A DNA stretch of 6,922 bases from Candidatus Omnitrophota bacterium (lineage in GTDB: Bacteria; Omnitrophota; Gorgyraeia; Zapsychrales; Zapsychraceae), in NCBI GenBank assembly GCA_030634235.1, contig DAOWBD010000057.1, positions 1 to 6,922 on the forward strand, read 5' to 3'. The notes under the pieces were generated by a model that searched no databases, had not been told where the DNA came from, and was given only the letters and a program-made list of their open reading frames with translations. How positions within the stretch are numbered: position 1 is the first letter of the stretch; the number at the start of each line of letters is the position of its first letter. The translations under genes were made by a program, and so were the position numbers. Below, in pieces: positions 1 to 5,130 of the stretch.

Positions 1-2
1 AC

Positions 3-30
3 AGATAGGGCGCTGCTCCCTATCTTTGTT
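3..30 (+). terminator. Terminator-like hairpin at the left edge
   Basis: AGATAGGG (3-10) and CCCTATCT (18-25) form a perfect 8-bp stem around a 7-nt loop. A short T-rich run (TTTGTT) follows. It probably ends a gene lying left of the window on the + strand. The T-run is interrupted, so termination strength is uncertain, and no gene body is visible here to confirm the role. Confidence 0.45.
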
Positions 31-60
31 CATTGATCGAAAAAAAGTTCTGGGATTCTT

Positions 61-86
61 CAATTCTCGCCGTTCCGCGAGAATTG
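61..86. repeat. REP-like palindromic hairpin, copy 1
   Basis: CAATTCTCGC (61-70) and GCGAGAATTG (77-86) make a perfect 10-bp stem with loop CGTTCC. The outer six base pairs (CAATTC/GAATTG) and the trailing GGG are the same as in the palindrome at 151-176, while the inner base pairs differ but still match each other. That points to two members of one structured repeat family. A further 6-bp stem (GCCCGG 92-97 / CCGGGC 108-113) lies between the two. Confidence 0.6.
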
Positions 87-149
87 GGTAGGCCCGGTAA
101 AACTGTGCCGGGCGCGACTTAAAGGAATTTTGACCTGTCCCTTTCAAAT

Positions 150-269
150 TCAATTCCGCCGGCGCCGGCGGAATTGGGCTTGTATCATGTTCTTTAAATT
201 TCGCCTTTTTGTGTTTTTGTAGCGCTTAGCCATAATGACCGTGTATTCTTCCTTGGATTTTGGGCTCAT
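150..269 (-). pseudogene. Truncated transposase, N-terminal fragment
   Basis: A 39-codon frame on the - strand begins MSPKSKEEYTVIMAKRYKNT (ATG at 269-267) and stops at 152-150. It has an excellent ribosome binding site: AGGAGGT at 283-277, seven bases from the ATG. The KEEY...RYK start resembles, from memory, the N-terminus of integrase-core (rve) transposases of IS elements. Only about 31 residues look transposase-like. The frame then enters the GC-rich palindrome at 151-176, becomes QFRRRRRN and stops. Family transposases are several hundred residues, so this is a remnant. The intact start region and the terminal repeats at 289-356 place it at one end of a former IS whose remainder is gone. 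The family assignment from so short a piece is tentative; the good RBS and reading frame are directly visible. Confidence 0.5.
151..176. repeat. REP-like perfect 26-bp palindrome, copy 2
   Basis: The left arm CAATTCCGCCGGC is exactly mirrored by GCCGGCGGAATTG, giving an uninterrupted 26-bp dyad. It shares its outer arms and trailing GGG with the hairpin at 61-86. On the - strand it is read through by the truncated transposase frame and supplies that frame's arginine-rich tail and stop codon. This suggests that a mobile repeat landed in, or replaced, the rest of the transposase gene. Confidence 0.65.
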
Positions 270-288
270 AATAGTTACCTCCTCTAGT

Positions 289-356
289 AGGGTAACATGC
301 ATTATGAGGCAACGAAGCCAGTTACAAGATCCTAGGGTAACATTTAATGTGAGTCA
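289..356 (-). mobile_element. IS end: two imperfect 23-bp terminal repeats
   Basis: Two direct repeats, 289-311 (AGGGTAACATGCATTATGAG plus GCA) and 334-356 (AGGGTAACATTTAATGTGAG plus TCA), match at 18 of 23 positions with AGGGTAACAT invariant. They lie between the transposase start (269) and the amt promoter (377). Repeated transposase-binding sites at an IS end would look like this. The outer copy probably marks the outer boundary of the old element. Confidence 0.5.
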
Positions 357-376
357 ATTCGGCCCCAAATAACGGC

Positions 377-412
377 TTGACAAAGCGAACCGCACCTTGT
401 ATACTTTCGGAG
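377..412 (+). promoter_or_regulatory. Sigma70 promoter for the amt-glnK leader
   Basis: TTGACA (377-382), a 17-bp spacer and TATACT (400-405) give a perfect -35 and a five-of-six -10. The predicted start is near 411-412. A near-consensus promoter needs no activator, which suits control after initiation by the terminators that follow. The distance to the amt ATG gives a leader of about 345 nt. Confidence 0.85.
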
Positions 413-429
413 TCTTAGAAGTTTTGCGG

Positions 430-478
430 TTAAACCATTGATGGTTTAAGACACAGTTTGAGGGGGGCAAAGCAGTCC
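430..478 (+). promoter_or_regulatory. ANTAR-type dual hairpin (P1 and P2), amt leader site A
   Basis: P1 is a 7-bp stem TTAAACC/GGTTTAA (430-449) with hexaloop ATTGAT. P2 is a 4-bp stem GGGC/GTCC (465-478, one G-U pair) with hexaloop AAAGCA. Both loops have A at position 1 and G at position 4, the signature of RNA sites bound by ANTAR-domain antiterminators. The hairpins are 15 nt apart, and the 3' arm of P2 (GTCC) is also part of the 5' arm of the terminator at 474-517. P2 and the terminator therefore cannot coexist. Binding of an ANTAR dimer to P1-P2 should favour readthrough. It begins about 18 nt after the predicted transcription start. Confidence 0.75.
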
Positions 479-517
479 GACAGGCCACGAGTGACAAGTG
501 GAGGTCGGGCTTTTTTT
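474..517 (+). terminator. Intrinsic terminator/attenuator in amt leader (site A)
   Basis: AGTCCGAC (474-481) pairs with GTCGGGCT (504-511) through eight base pairs with one G-U. An inner helix CCAC/GTGG (485-488/498-501) extends it. Seven Ts (511-517) follow. The hairpin is strong and sits about 100 nt after the promoter, so without antitermination most transcripts should end here as a ~105-nt RNA. Confidence 0.8.
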
Positions 518-590
518 GTTTCTAAGCTTGCAATGCAGGCTTGTTGGCGAAGCGTTTTGAGGGTTTGCCGATCTCTTTACCGCAGGTAGG
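518..590 (+). other. amt leader spacer with one hairpin
   Basis: No reading frame or promoter is apparent here. One 8-bp stem with a 3-nt loop is present (AAGCTTGC 524-531 / GCAGGCTT 535-542, one G-U pair) and has no T-run. I searched this stretch for a second ANTAR-type hexaloop hairpin and found none with more than two base pairs. Confidence 0.4.
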
Positions 591-662
591 TATACTCTAT
601 CAGGCCATAAATTGGGCATTATTGGGTTCGGAAAGTCTTACTTTGTGATCTAATAGAGTATA
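591..662 (-). mobile_element. 72-bp MITE-like element, copy 1 (in amt leader)
   Basis: This element is the reverse complement of 5043-5114 with 68 of 72 positions identical. Its ends are terminal inverted repeats of about 16 bp (TATACTCTAT... / ...ATAGAGTATA); three of the 16 pairs here are imperfect, two of them G-U if the - strand is transcribed. The outermost TATA could include TA target-site duplications, as with IS630/Tc1-type elements. It is too short to encode a transposase, so it would be mobilised in trans. It lies between the first and second attenuators of the amt leader. Confidence 0.8.
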
Positions 663-669
663 TATGTAA

Positions 670-683
670 GGGCAAAGATGTCC
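670..683 (+). promoter_or_regulatory. ANTAR-type P2 hairpin, amt leader site B (P1 not found)
   Basis: GGGC (670-673) pairs with GTCC (680-683) around hexaloop AAAGAT, with A1 and G4. A further A669-T684 pair is possible. The GTCC arm overlaps the terminator that starts at 681, exactly as at site A. No A1/G4 hexaloop hairpin can be drawn in the ~70 nt upstream, which are occupied by the MITE. The partner P1 may have been displaced or lost by the insertion, or P1-P2 of site A may serve both terminators. Confidence 0.6.
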
Positions 684-720
684 TCTTTGGAAGCAATGAA
701 CGCTTCTGGAGAGGATTTTT
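681..720 (+). terminator. Second intrinsic terminator/attenuator before amt (site B)
   Basis: TCCTCTTTGGAAGC (681-694) pairs along all 14 positions with GCTTCTGGAGAGGA (702-715), three of them G-U, around a 7-nt loop. Five Ts follow. It ends 35 nt before the amt start codon at 756. Its outer arms TCCTCT/AGAGGA and T-run match the terminator in the glnN leader (2646-2686), so the two look like relatives. Confidence 0.75.
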
Positions 721-755
721 GTGTAAAAAACAGGGAAACAAAAAGGAGAGAGGAA

Positions 756-2096
756 ATGGTGATCAACTTTATTGAAAAATTGCCGAAAATAGCTGGGATA
801 TTCGCTGTGGCAGCGTTCTTTTGTGTTCTTTCTTCGTTCGCAGAAGCGGCAACGGGGGATGAAGCCATGTTCAGGGTGAATAATACCTGGATGATGGTCT
901 CGACATTCCTGGTGTTCATTATGCACTTGGGATTTGCTGCGCTTGAATCCGGATTAACCCAGTCCAAGAATACGGTCAACATTCTTTTTAAGAATGTTTC
1001 GATCTTGGCAATCGGGCTTTTGACCTATACGATTTGCGGGTTCAATCTGATGTACCCGGGGGAGGCGTGGGTCTTTGGGAAATGGTTCGGCTTTGCCGGA
1101 TGGGGCGTTTCATCGCCTGAAGGCGCCGCGGGTCTAATCGCGTATGCGGATGGCAACTACACCTACTGGACCGATTTTCTCTTTCAAGGGATGTTCGCCG
1201 CGACCGCCGCGACGGTCGTTTCCGGCGCTGTCGCTGAACGGATCAAGCTGAAAAGCTTCCTTATTTTCTCAGTGATCTTTGTCGGATTTGTTTATCCGTT
1301 CTTGGGAAGCTGGAAATGGGGCGCCGGATGGCTGGATGAAATGGGATTTTACGATTTTGCCGGATCAACATTGGTCCACTCTGTCGGCGGTTGGGGTGCG
1401 CTCATGGGTGCGATTCTGCTTGGCCCGAGATTAGGGAAATATGACAAAGGGAGGATCAAGGCGATCCCGGGGCACAGCATGCCGCTGGCCACGATTGGCG
1501 TGTTTCTGCTCTGGCTGGGATGGTTCGGTTTTAACGGAGGGTCTGTTCTGTCTGCCGACCCGGGGCCGGTCTCGTATGTTTTAGTCACAACATCACTGGC
1601 AGCTGCGGCTGGTGTGATCGGCGCGATGATCATGTCGGAGGTGATCCAGAAGAAGCCGGACCTTTCGATGGTCTTAAACGGATCGCTTGCTGGACTTGTT
1701 GGGATCACGGCCGGGGCTGATACGGTTTCTGTTCTGTCGGCGATCATTATCGGATTCATTGCCGGACTTCTCGTCGTGGTTGCGGTTATTTTTATCGATA
1801 CCAAGCTGCGGATTGATGATCCGGTGGGAGCGCTATCGGTCCACCTGGTTTGCGGGATCTGGGGAACGCTGGCTGTAGGGCTATTCAGTACAAATCCTGA
1901 GCACTCGTTTGTGGTGCAGTTGATTGGCGTTGTTGCTTATGGCGCCGTGGCAGCTACGGCCGCCTTCGTCATATTTGCTGTGCTCAAGGCAACGATCGGC
2001 ATTCGGGTATCCCAAGATGAAGAGAAACAGGGGCTGGATATCGGCGAGCATGGGATGGAATCCTATGCAGGATTTCAAATTTTCTTAAATCAGTAA
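756..2096 (+). CDS. amt: Ammonium transporter (Amt/Rh family)
   Basis: The 446-residue inner-membrane channel conducts ammonium/ammonia and is usually gated by a P-II protein. I start it at ATG 756, preceded by GGAGAGAGG. An upstream in-frame ATG at 678 lies inside the leader terminator hairpin and would bury the signal peptide. From 756, a signal peptide ends near residue 31 (SSFAEA), as in other Amt proteins. Family landmarks follow: Ala-Leu-Glu-Ser-Gly near 62-66, FQGMFAAT (143-150), AERIK, Asp200 in YDFAG, the twin pore histidines His208 (LVHSVGG) and His363 (SVHLVCG), and FGFNGGS near 257-263. About eleven hydrophobic helices are evident. The cytoplasmic tail (417-437) ends with GLDIGEHGMESY, the element that couples the channel to GlnK. 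glnK follows 18 nt downstream, the usual amtB-glnK pairing. Length and motifs are normal; the identification is firm. Confidence 0.95.
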   Translation: MVINFIEKLPKIAGIFAVAAFFCVLSSFAEAATGDEAMFRVNNTWMMVSTFLVFIMHLGFAALESGLTQSKNTVNILFKNVSILAIGLLTYTICGFNLMYPGEAWVFGKWFGFAGWGVSSPEGAAGLIAYADGNYTYWTDFLFQGMFAATAATVVSGAVAERIKLKSFLIFSVIFVGFVYPFLGSWKWGAGWLDEMGFYDFAGSTLVHSVGGWGALMGAILLGPRLGKYDKGRIKAIPGHSMPLATIGVFLLWLGWFGFNGGSVLSADPGPVSYVLVTTSLAAAAGVIGAMIMSEVIQKKPDLSMVLNGSLAGLVGITAGADTVSVLSAIIIGFIAGLLVVVAVIFIDTKLRIDDPVGALSVHLVCGIWGTLAVGLFSTNPEHSFVVQLIGVVAYGAVAATAAFVIFAVLKATIGIRVSQDEEKQGLDIGEHGMESYAGFQIFLNQ

Positions 2097-2114
2097 GAAG
2101 GGAGGAATAATATC

Positions 2115-2456
2115 ATGAAATTAGTTGTCGCTATGATACAGCCGCACAAACTGCCTGATGTCAAAAAGGCGCTTTTTGACGCGGATATACATAAAATGAC
2201 AGTTACCAATGTCCTGGGGTGTGGGCAGCAAAAAGGATTCGAAGAAACGTACCGGGGGGTTGTCCATGAGGTCAATCTCTTGAAAAAAGTGCGTTTTGAG
2301 ATTGCTGTTAATGCGGAGTTTGTTACGCCGACCATTGAAGCGATCATCAAAGGGGCCAGGACGGACCAGATCGGGGACGGGAAGATATTTGTCCTGAACC
2401 TGGAGAGGTGCGTACGGATCCGTACCGGAGAAGAGGGTGATGATGCAATAGGATAG
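2115..2456 (+). CDS. glnK: P-II nitrogen regulatory protein
   Basis: This 113-residue protein is a trimeric signal integrator that binds ATP/ADP and 2-oxoglutarate and blocks Amt when nitrogen is plentiful. It has GGGAGG 7-8 nt before the ATG and lies in one operon with amt. The T-loop has Gln39, Lys40, Gly41 and Tyr46 (ETYRG). The nucleotide-binding IGDGKIFV (about 86-93) and the C-terminal RIRTGE are intact. Aligned without gaps to E. coli GlnB, position 51, the Tyr that GlnD uridylylates, is His here (VVHEVN). The protein should therefore not be uridylylated at that site and probably signals by ligand binding alone. I use glnK rather than glnB because of the adjacent amt; sequence alone does not separate them. 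Confidence 0.93.
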   Translation: MKLVVAMIQPHKLPDVKKALFDADIHKMTVTNVLGCGQQKGFEETYRGVVHEVNLLKKVRFEIAVNAEFVTPTIEAIIKGARTDQIGDGKIFVLNLERCVRIRTGEEGDDAIG

Positions 2457-2471
2457 ATCCGAAAAGGAGGC

Positions 2472-2494
2472 ACTCAAAGACCGTATCCTTGAGT
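2472..2494 (+). other. Weak hairpin after glnK
   Basis: ACTCAA (2472-2477) and TTGAGT (2489-2494) form a 6-bp stem with an 11-nt loop. No T-run follows, so it is not a convincing terminator. It may protect the 3' end of the amt-glnK message. Readthrough from glnK into glnN is possible. Confidence 0.3.
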
Positions 2495-2523
2495 AAACAA
2501 AGGAATTGGGGCCCAGAAAAATC

Positions 2524-2559
2524 TTGACAAAAATATAGGTCGGTTGTATATTCATTTGT
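2524..2559 (+). promoter_or_regulatory. Sigma70 promoter for glnN
   Basis: TTGACA (2524-2529), a 17-bp spacer (2530-2546) and TATATT (2547-2552) form a near-consensus promoter with the same geometry as the one before amt. Transcription should start near 2559, giving a leader of about 245 nt before the glnN ATG. P1 of the ANTAR-type pair begins at 2564, only a few bases into the transcript. Confidence 0.85.
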
Positions 2560-2563
2560 CTTA

Positions 2564-2649
2564 CTTTTTAGGCAAAGATGTCTTTAAAGGGATTTATAGA
2601 GTGTTAAGAGAATTTTTCTGGTGTTAAAGAGAAAGGGCATTGGTGTCCT
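2564..2649 (+). promoter_or_regulatory. ANTAR-type dual hairpin (P1 and P2), glnN leader
   Basis: P1 (2564-2589) has an outer stem CTTT/AAAG, a TT/TT internal loop, an inner stem AGGC/GTCT and hexaloop AAAGAT. P2 (2635-2648, extendable by A2634-T2649) has stem GGGC/GTCC and hexaloop ATTGGT. Both loops have A1 and G4. The 3' arm of P2 overlaps the terminator 5' arm that begins at 2646. The 45-nt gap between the hairpins is long compared with 15 nt at site A. It contains an imperfect 20-nt-period direct repeat, GTGTTAAGAGAA (2601-2612) and GTGTTAAAGAGAA (2621-2633). Confidence 0.7.
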
Positions 2650-2686
2650 CTTCAGCAAAGGTAAAACTATGCGGAGAGGATTTTTT
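2646..2686 (+). terminator. Intrinsic terminator/attenuator in glnN leader
   Basis: TCCTCTTC (2646-2653) pairs with GGAGAGGA (2673-2680), including one T-G pair. After a bulged A, GCA (2655-2657) pairs with TGC (2670-2672), leaving a 12-nt loop. Six Ts (2681-2686) follow. It lies more than 115 nt before the glnN start and resembles the second amt attenuator in its outer stem. Confidence 0.75.
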
Positions 2687-2725
2687 ATTTACCGGACTCT
2701 TCCCTAAATAGTCTTTGGAAACGGG

Positions 2726-2770
2726 CCTTTTTCAGGAAAAAAAGGATGCCTGTTAGGAACAGGTATTTTA
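2726..2770 (+). promoter_or_regulatory. Two tandem hairpins just before the glnN RBS
   Basis: CCTTTTT (2726-2732) pairs with AAAAAGG (2739-2745) around loop CAGGAA. Directly after it, ATGCCTGTT (2746-2754) pairs with AACAGGTAT (2758-2766, one G-U) around a 3-nt loop, followed by TTTATT. The second could be another weak terminator or a dyad operator. Their loops lack the A1/G4 pattern, so I do not assign them to the ANTAR system. The role is unknown. Confidence 0.4.
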
Positions 2771-2804
2771 TTAAAAGGTGATTTCAAAAAAAGGGGAGAA
2801 AACG

Positions 2805-4955
2805 ATGAGAACAAGAATAAGTTCAATAGATATTCCAAATATCGGAAGGAAACCAATTATGACAGCTGAAAGCAGACAGGAAACAGTTGCGGATTATTAT
2901 GGCGAGAATGTTTTTGGGCTTAAGGTCATGCGTAATTATTTATCCGAAAAAGCCTACAAATCCTTAAGCGAAGCGATCAAGAATAATGGCCCGCTAGATC
3001 CGAGTATTGCTGATGAAGTTGCTGAAGCGATGAAGAACTGGGCAGTCTCGAAAGGGGCGACCCATTACACGCATTGGTTCCAGCCGCTTACCGGCTTAAC
3101 GGCCGAGAAACATGATTCTTTTATCGAACTAGATGGTGAAGGCGGTGTTATTCTGGAATTTTCCGGTGACGCTCTCATTCAGGGCGAACCGGATGCGTCC
3201 AGCTTTCCGTCGGGAGGACTTCGTCCGACGTTCGAAGCTCGCGGATATACCGGCTGGGATCCGACAAGCCCGGCGTTCATCAAAGAAGGCTCACAGGGAG
3301 CGACGCTTTGTATCCCGACGTATTTTGTCGGGTGGAACGGAGAGGCTCTTGATAAAAAGACGCCTTTGTTAAGGTCGATGAAGTCTATTTCCAGACAAGC
3401 TTTCCGATTAGCTAAAGTCCTTGGCATTAAAACTGCCCAAACGGCGTTTTCGACGCTCGGCGGTGAACAGGAATATTTCCTGATCGACAGTGACTTTTAT
3501 AATGAGAGGATTGACCTTGTGCAGACGGGACGCACGCTTTTCGGAAAGGAGCCCGCAAAACATCAGCAAATGGCCGACCATTATTTTGGGGCGATCAAAG
3601 AACGTGTGATCGGTTTTATGGAGGATCTTGACCGTGAGATGTGGAAACTCGGCGCGCCTCTTAAAACACGTCATAACGAAGTTGCTCCCGGGCAGTTTGA
3701 AGTTGCTCCGATTTTTGAGAACCAGAATCTTGGTGTTGACCACAATATGCTTACGATGGAAGTTATGCAGAAGGTTGCCAAGCGTCATGGACTAGCCTGC
3801 TTGTTACATGAAAAACCATTTGCCGGTATTAATGGATCTGGAAAACATTGTAACTGGTCTGTGACCGGTCCTGATGGAAAAAACTGGCTATCACCAGGCG
3901 ACAATCCTCATGAAAATGAGCGGTTCTTAATTATGCTTTGCTCCGTTATTAAGGCTGTTGATGAGCATGCCGCTCTTCTGCGATCGTCTATTGCTTCAGC
4001 AGGAAATGATCATCGCTTAGGTTCTCATGAAGCTCCGCCGGCGATCATTTCAATCTATCTTGGCGATCAGCTTAATGATATTATCGAGCAGATCGAAAAA
4101 GGAGCCGGAATGAAGAGTTCAAAAAAGGGCGGAACATTAGCCGTTGGCGTTGACTCACTGCCGGCTATGCCGCGTCACGCTTCCGACAGGAACAGAACCT
4201 CACCGTTCGCGTTTACGGGATCGAAGTTCGAATTCCGCGCGGTTGGCTCTGCCGCAAGCCTGGCAGGCCCTAATATCGTGATCAATACGATCGTCGCCGG
4301 AGTGCTCGACGAGATCTGCGGAAAATTGGAAAAAGCCAAGAAGGCAAACAAAAATATCAATAAGGCCGTCCAGCAGATCCTGCAGGACATTATCAAAAAT
4401 CACAAGAGGATTATCTTTAATGGGGATAATTACACAGAGGCTTGGGTGAAAGAGGCTAAGAAACGTGGTTTGCCTAATTTGAAGACAACACCCGAAGCGC
4501 TTAAAGCGATCAAGGACCCGGCTGTTATTAAATTGTTTGAAGAGCAGAAGGTCCTGAGCAAGACGGAATTGGTTTCCAGGTATGACGTTTATATGGAAAC
4601 CTATGAAACAATTATTCGTTATGAAGCCGGGCTTGCCGCGGATATGGCCAAAACGACGATTATTCCGGTCGTAATGGATTATCAGATCGAGCTGGCTGAG
4701 ATGATCAAAGCGGTCGAAGGCATCAATAAGACAAAGTTAACTGCAAGCCGGAAGCTTCTCAAAGATGTTTCGCAGGAGGCCGAAAAAGCGCTCATGTCTG
4801 TCAGCAATCTTGGAACGGCGCTGAAGGGGAGTTCCGCCCAAAAGATGAAATCCGGCATGGAAGAATTGCGTGAAATCATTGACACGTTGGAAGGATTAGT
4901 CCCCGCAGATAGTTGGCCGTTACCGTCTTATGCGGAGATGTTGTTTATTACTTAA
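2805..4955 (+). CDS. glnN: Glutamine synthetase type III (GSIII)
   Basis: It makes glutamine from glutamate, ammonia and ATP as a large cytosolic oligomer. I start it at ATG 2805 (716 residues), six bases after AAGGGGAG. The frame also opens at a GTG at 2778, but that codon lacks a spaced RBS. GSIII proteins are around 700-730 residues, so it is full length. The GSIII-specific N-terminal part includes WFQPLTGLTAEKHDSF (91-106) and SGGLRPTFEARGYTGWD (136-152). The catalytic core contains GGEQEYFLID (219-228), KTRHNEVAPGQFE (287-299), HEKPFAGINGSGKHCNWS (335-352), NDHRLGSHEAPPAI (401-414) and DRNRTSPFAF (461-470). A helical C-terminal region follows. All metal- and substrate-site motifs look intact. 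It has its own promoter and ANTAR-type attenuator, separate from amt-glnK. GSIII is not usually adenylylated, so leader control may be the main regulation. Confidence 0.96.
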   Translation: MRTRISSIDIPNIGRKPIMTAESRQETVADYYGENVFGLKVMRNYLSEKAYKSLSEAIKNNGPLDPSIADEVAEAMKNWAVSKGATHYTHWFQPLTGLTAEKHDSFIELDGEGGVILEFSGDALIQGEPDASSFPSGGLRPTFEARGYTGWDPTSPAFIKEGSQGATLCIPTYFVGWNGEALDKKTPLLRSMKSISRQAFRLAKVLGIKTAQTAFSTLGGEQEYFLIDSDFYNERIDLVQTGRTLFGKEPAKHQQMADHYFGAIKERVIGFMEDLDREMWKLGAPLKTRHNEVAPGQFEVAPIFENQNLGVDHNMLTMEVMQKVAKRHGLACLLHEKPFAGINGSGKHCNWSVTGPDGKNWLSPGDNPHENERFLIMLCSVIKAVDEHAALLRSSIASAGNDHRLGSHEAPPAIISIYLGDQLNDIIEQIEKGAGMKSSKKGGTLAVGVDSLPAMPRHASDRNRTSPFAFTGSKFEFRAVGSAASLAGPNIVINTIVAGVLDEICGKLEKAKKANKNINKAVQQILQDIIKNHKRIIFNGDNYTEAWVKEAKKRGLPNLKTTPEALKAIKDPAVIKLFEEQKVLSKTELVSRYDVYMETYETIIRYEAGLAADMAKTTIIPVVMDYQIELAEMIKAVEGINKTKLTASRKLLKDVSQEAEKALMSVSNLGTALKGSSAQKMKSGMEELREIIDTLEGLVPADSWPLPSYAEMLFIT

Positions 4956-4975
4956 ACTTAATAAATAAGAGCATG

Positions 4976-5043
4976 AGAAGTGGATGGTACCGGAGGAAAT
5001 GAAGGGTAATTATTTTTCTTTTGAATGCTGTCCGCTTCTTTTT
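4976..5043 (+). terminator. Probable terminator after glnN
   Basis: AGAAGTGGA (4976-4984) pairs with TCCGCTTCT (5031-5039) over nine positions with one T-G, and a T-run (5039-5043) follows. The 46-nt loop is large, which lowers confidence. The T-run merges directly into the left end of the second MITE copy. Confidence 0.45.
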
Positions 5044-5114
5044 ATACTCTATTAGGTCGCAAAGTAAGACTTTCCGAACCCAATAATGCCCAATTTATGA
5101 CCTAATAGAGTATA
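5043..5114 (+). mobile_element. 72-bp MITE-like element, copy 2
   Basis: This copy has perfect 16-bp terminal inverted repeats, TATACTCTATTAGGTC (5043-5058) and its reverse complement (5099-5114). It is inverted relative to copy 1 at 591-662 and differs from it at four of 72 positions. It lies between the glnN terminator and the amidotransferase gene, ending 16 nt before that gene's ATG. Transcribed, it would fold into a long hairpin immediately before the ribosome binding site. Confidence 0.85.
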
Positions 5115-5130
5115 TCTGGTAGGAAAAGGG

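Noticed and set aside
411..517. Stand-alone small RNA or riboswitch (glutamine glnA/Downstream-peptide type, or c-di-GMP-I because of a GCAAAGC string)
   Set aside because: The conserved cores of those aptamers are not present. The paired A1/G4 hexaloops overlapping a terminator explain the sequence better, though a terminated ~105-nt RNA would be made.
541..575. Possible sigma54 promoter (TTGGCG...TTTTG)
   Set aside because: The GC of the -12 element is missing and the spacing is wrong.
635..664. Promoter within MITE copy 1 (CTTACT, 16 bp, TATATA)
   Set aside because: The -35 matches only three of six bases, and the start would fall inside the P2 hairpin at 670-683, removing it from the transcript.
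678..755. Upstream in-frame ATG for amt (26 extra residues)
   Set aside because: This stretch is the leader terminator hairpin, it has no RBS, and it would place a polar segment before a clear signal peptide. ATG 756 has a good RBS.
1349..1804. Long open frames antisense to amt, glnK, glnN and the amidotransferase gene
   Set aside because: They are shadows of strongly supported + strand genes, with no RBS or recognisable domain.
2463..2470. Strong Shine-Dalgarno-like AAAAGGAGG after glnK
   Set aside because: No start codon at usable distance opens a frame of meaningful length.
2778..2804. GTG start for glnN
   Set aside because: No spaced RBS precedes it. ATG 2805 has AAGGGGAG at six bases and matches the usual GSIII N-terminus.
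4999..5055. 18-codon frame after GGAGG, starting MKGNYFSF and ending in the MITE
   Set aside because: Only two bases separate GGAGG from the ATG, the frame lies in the loop of the terminator-like hairpin, and its stop is supplied by the MITE. It is probably chance.
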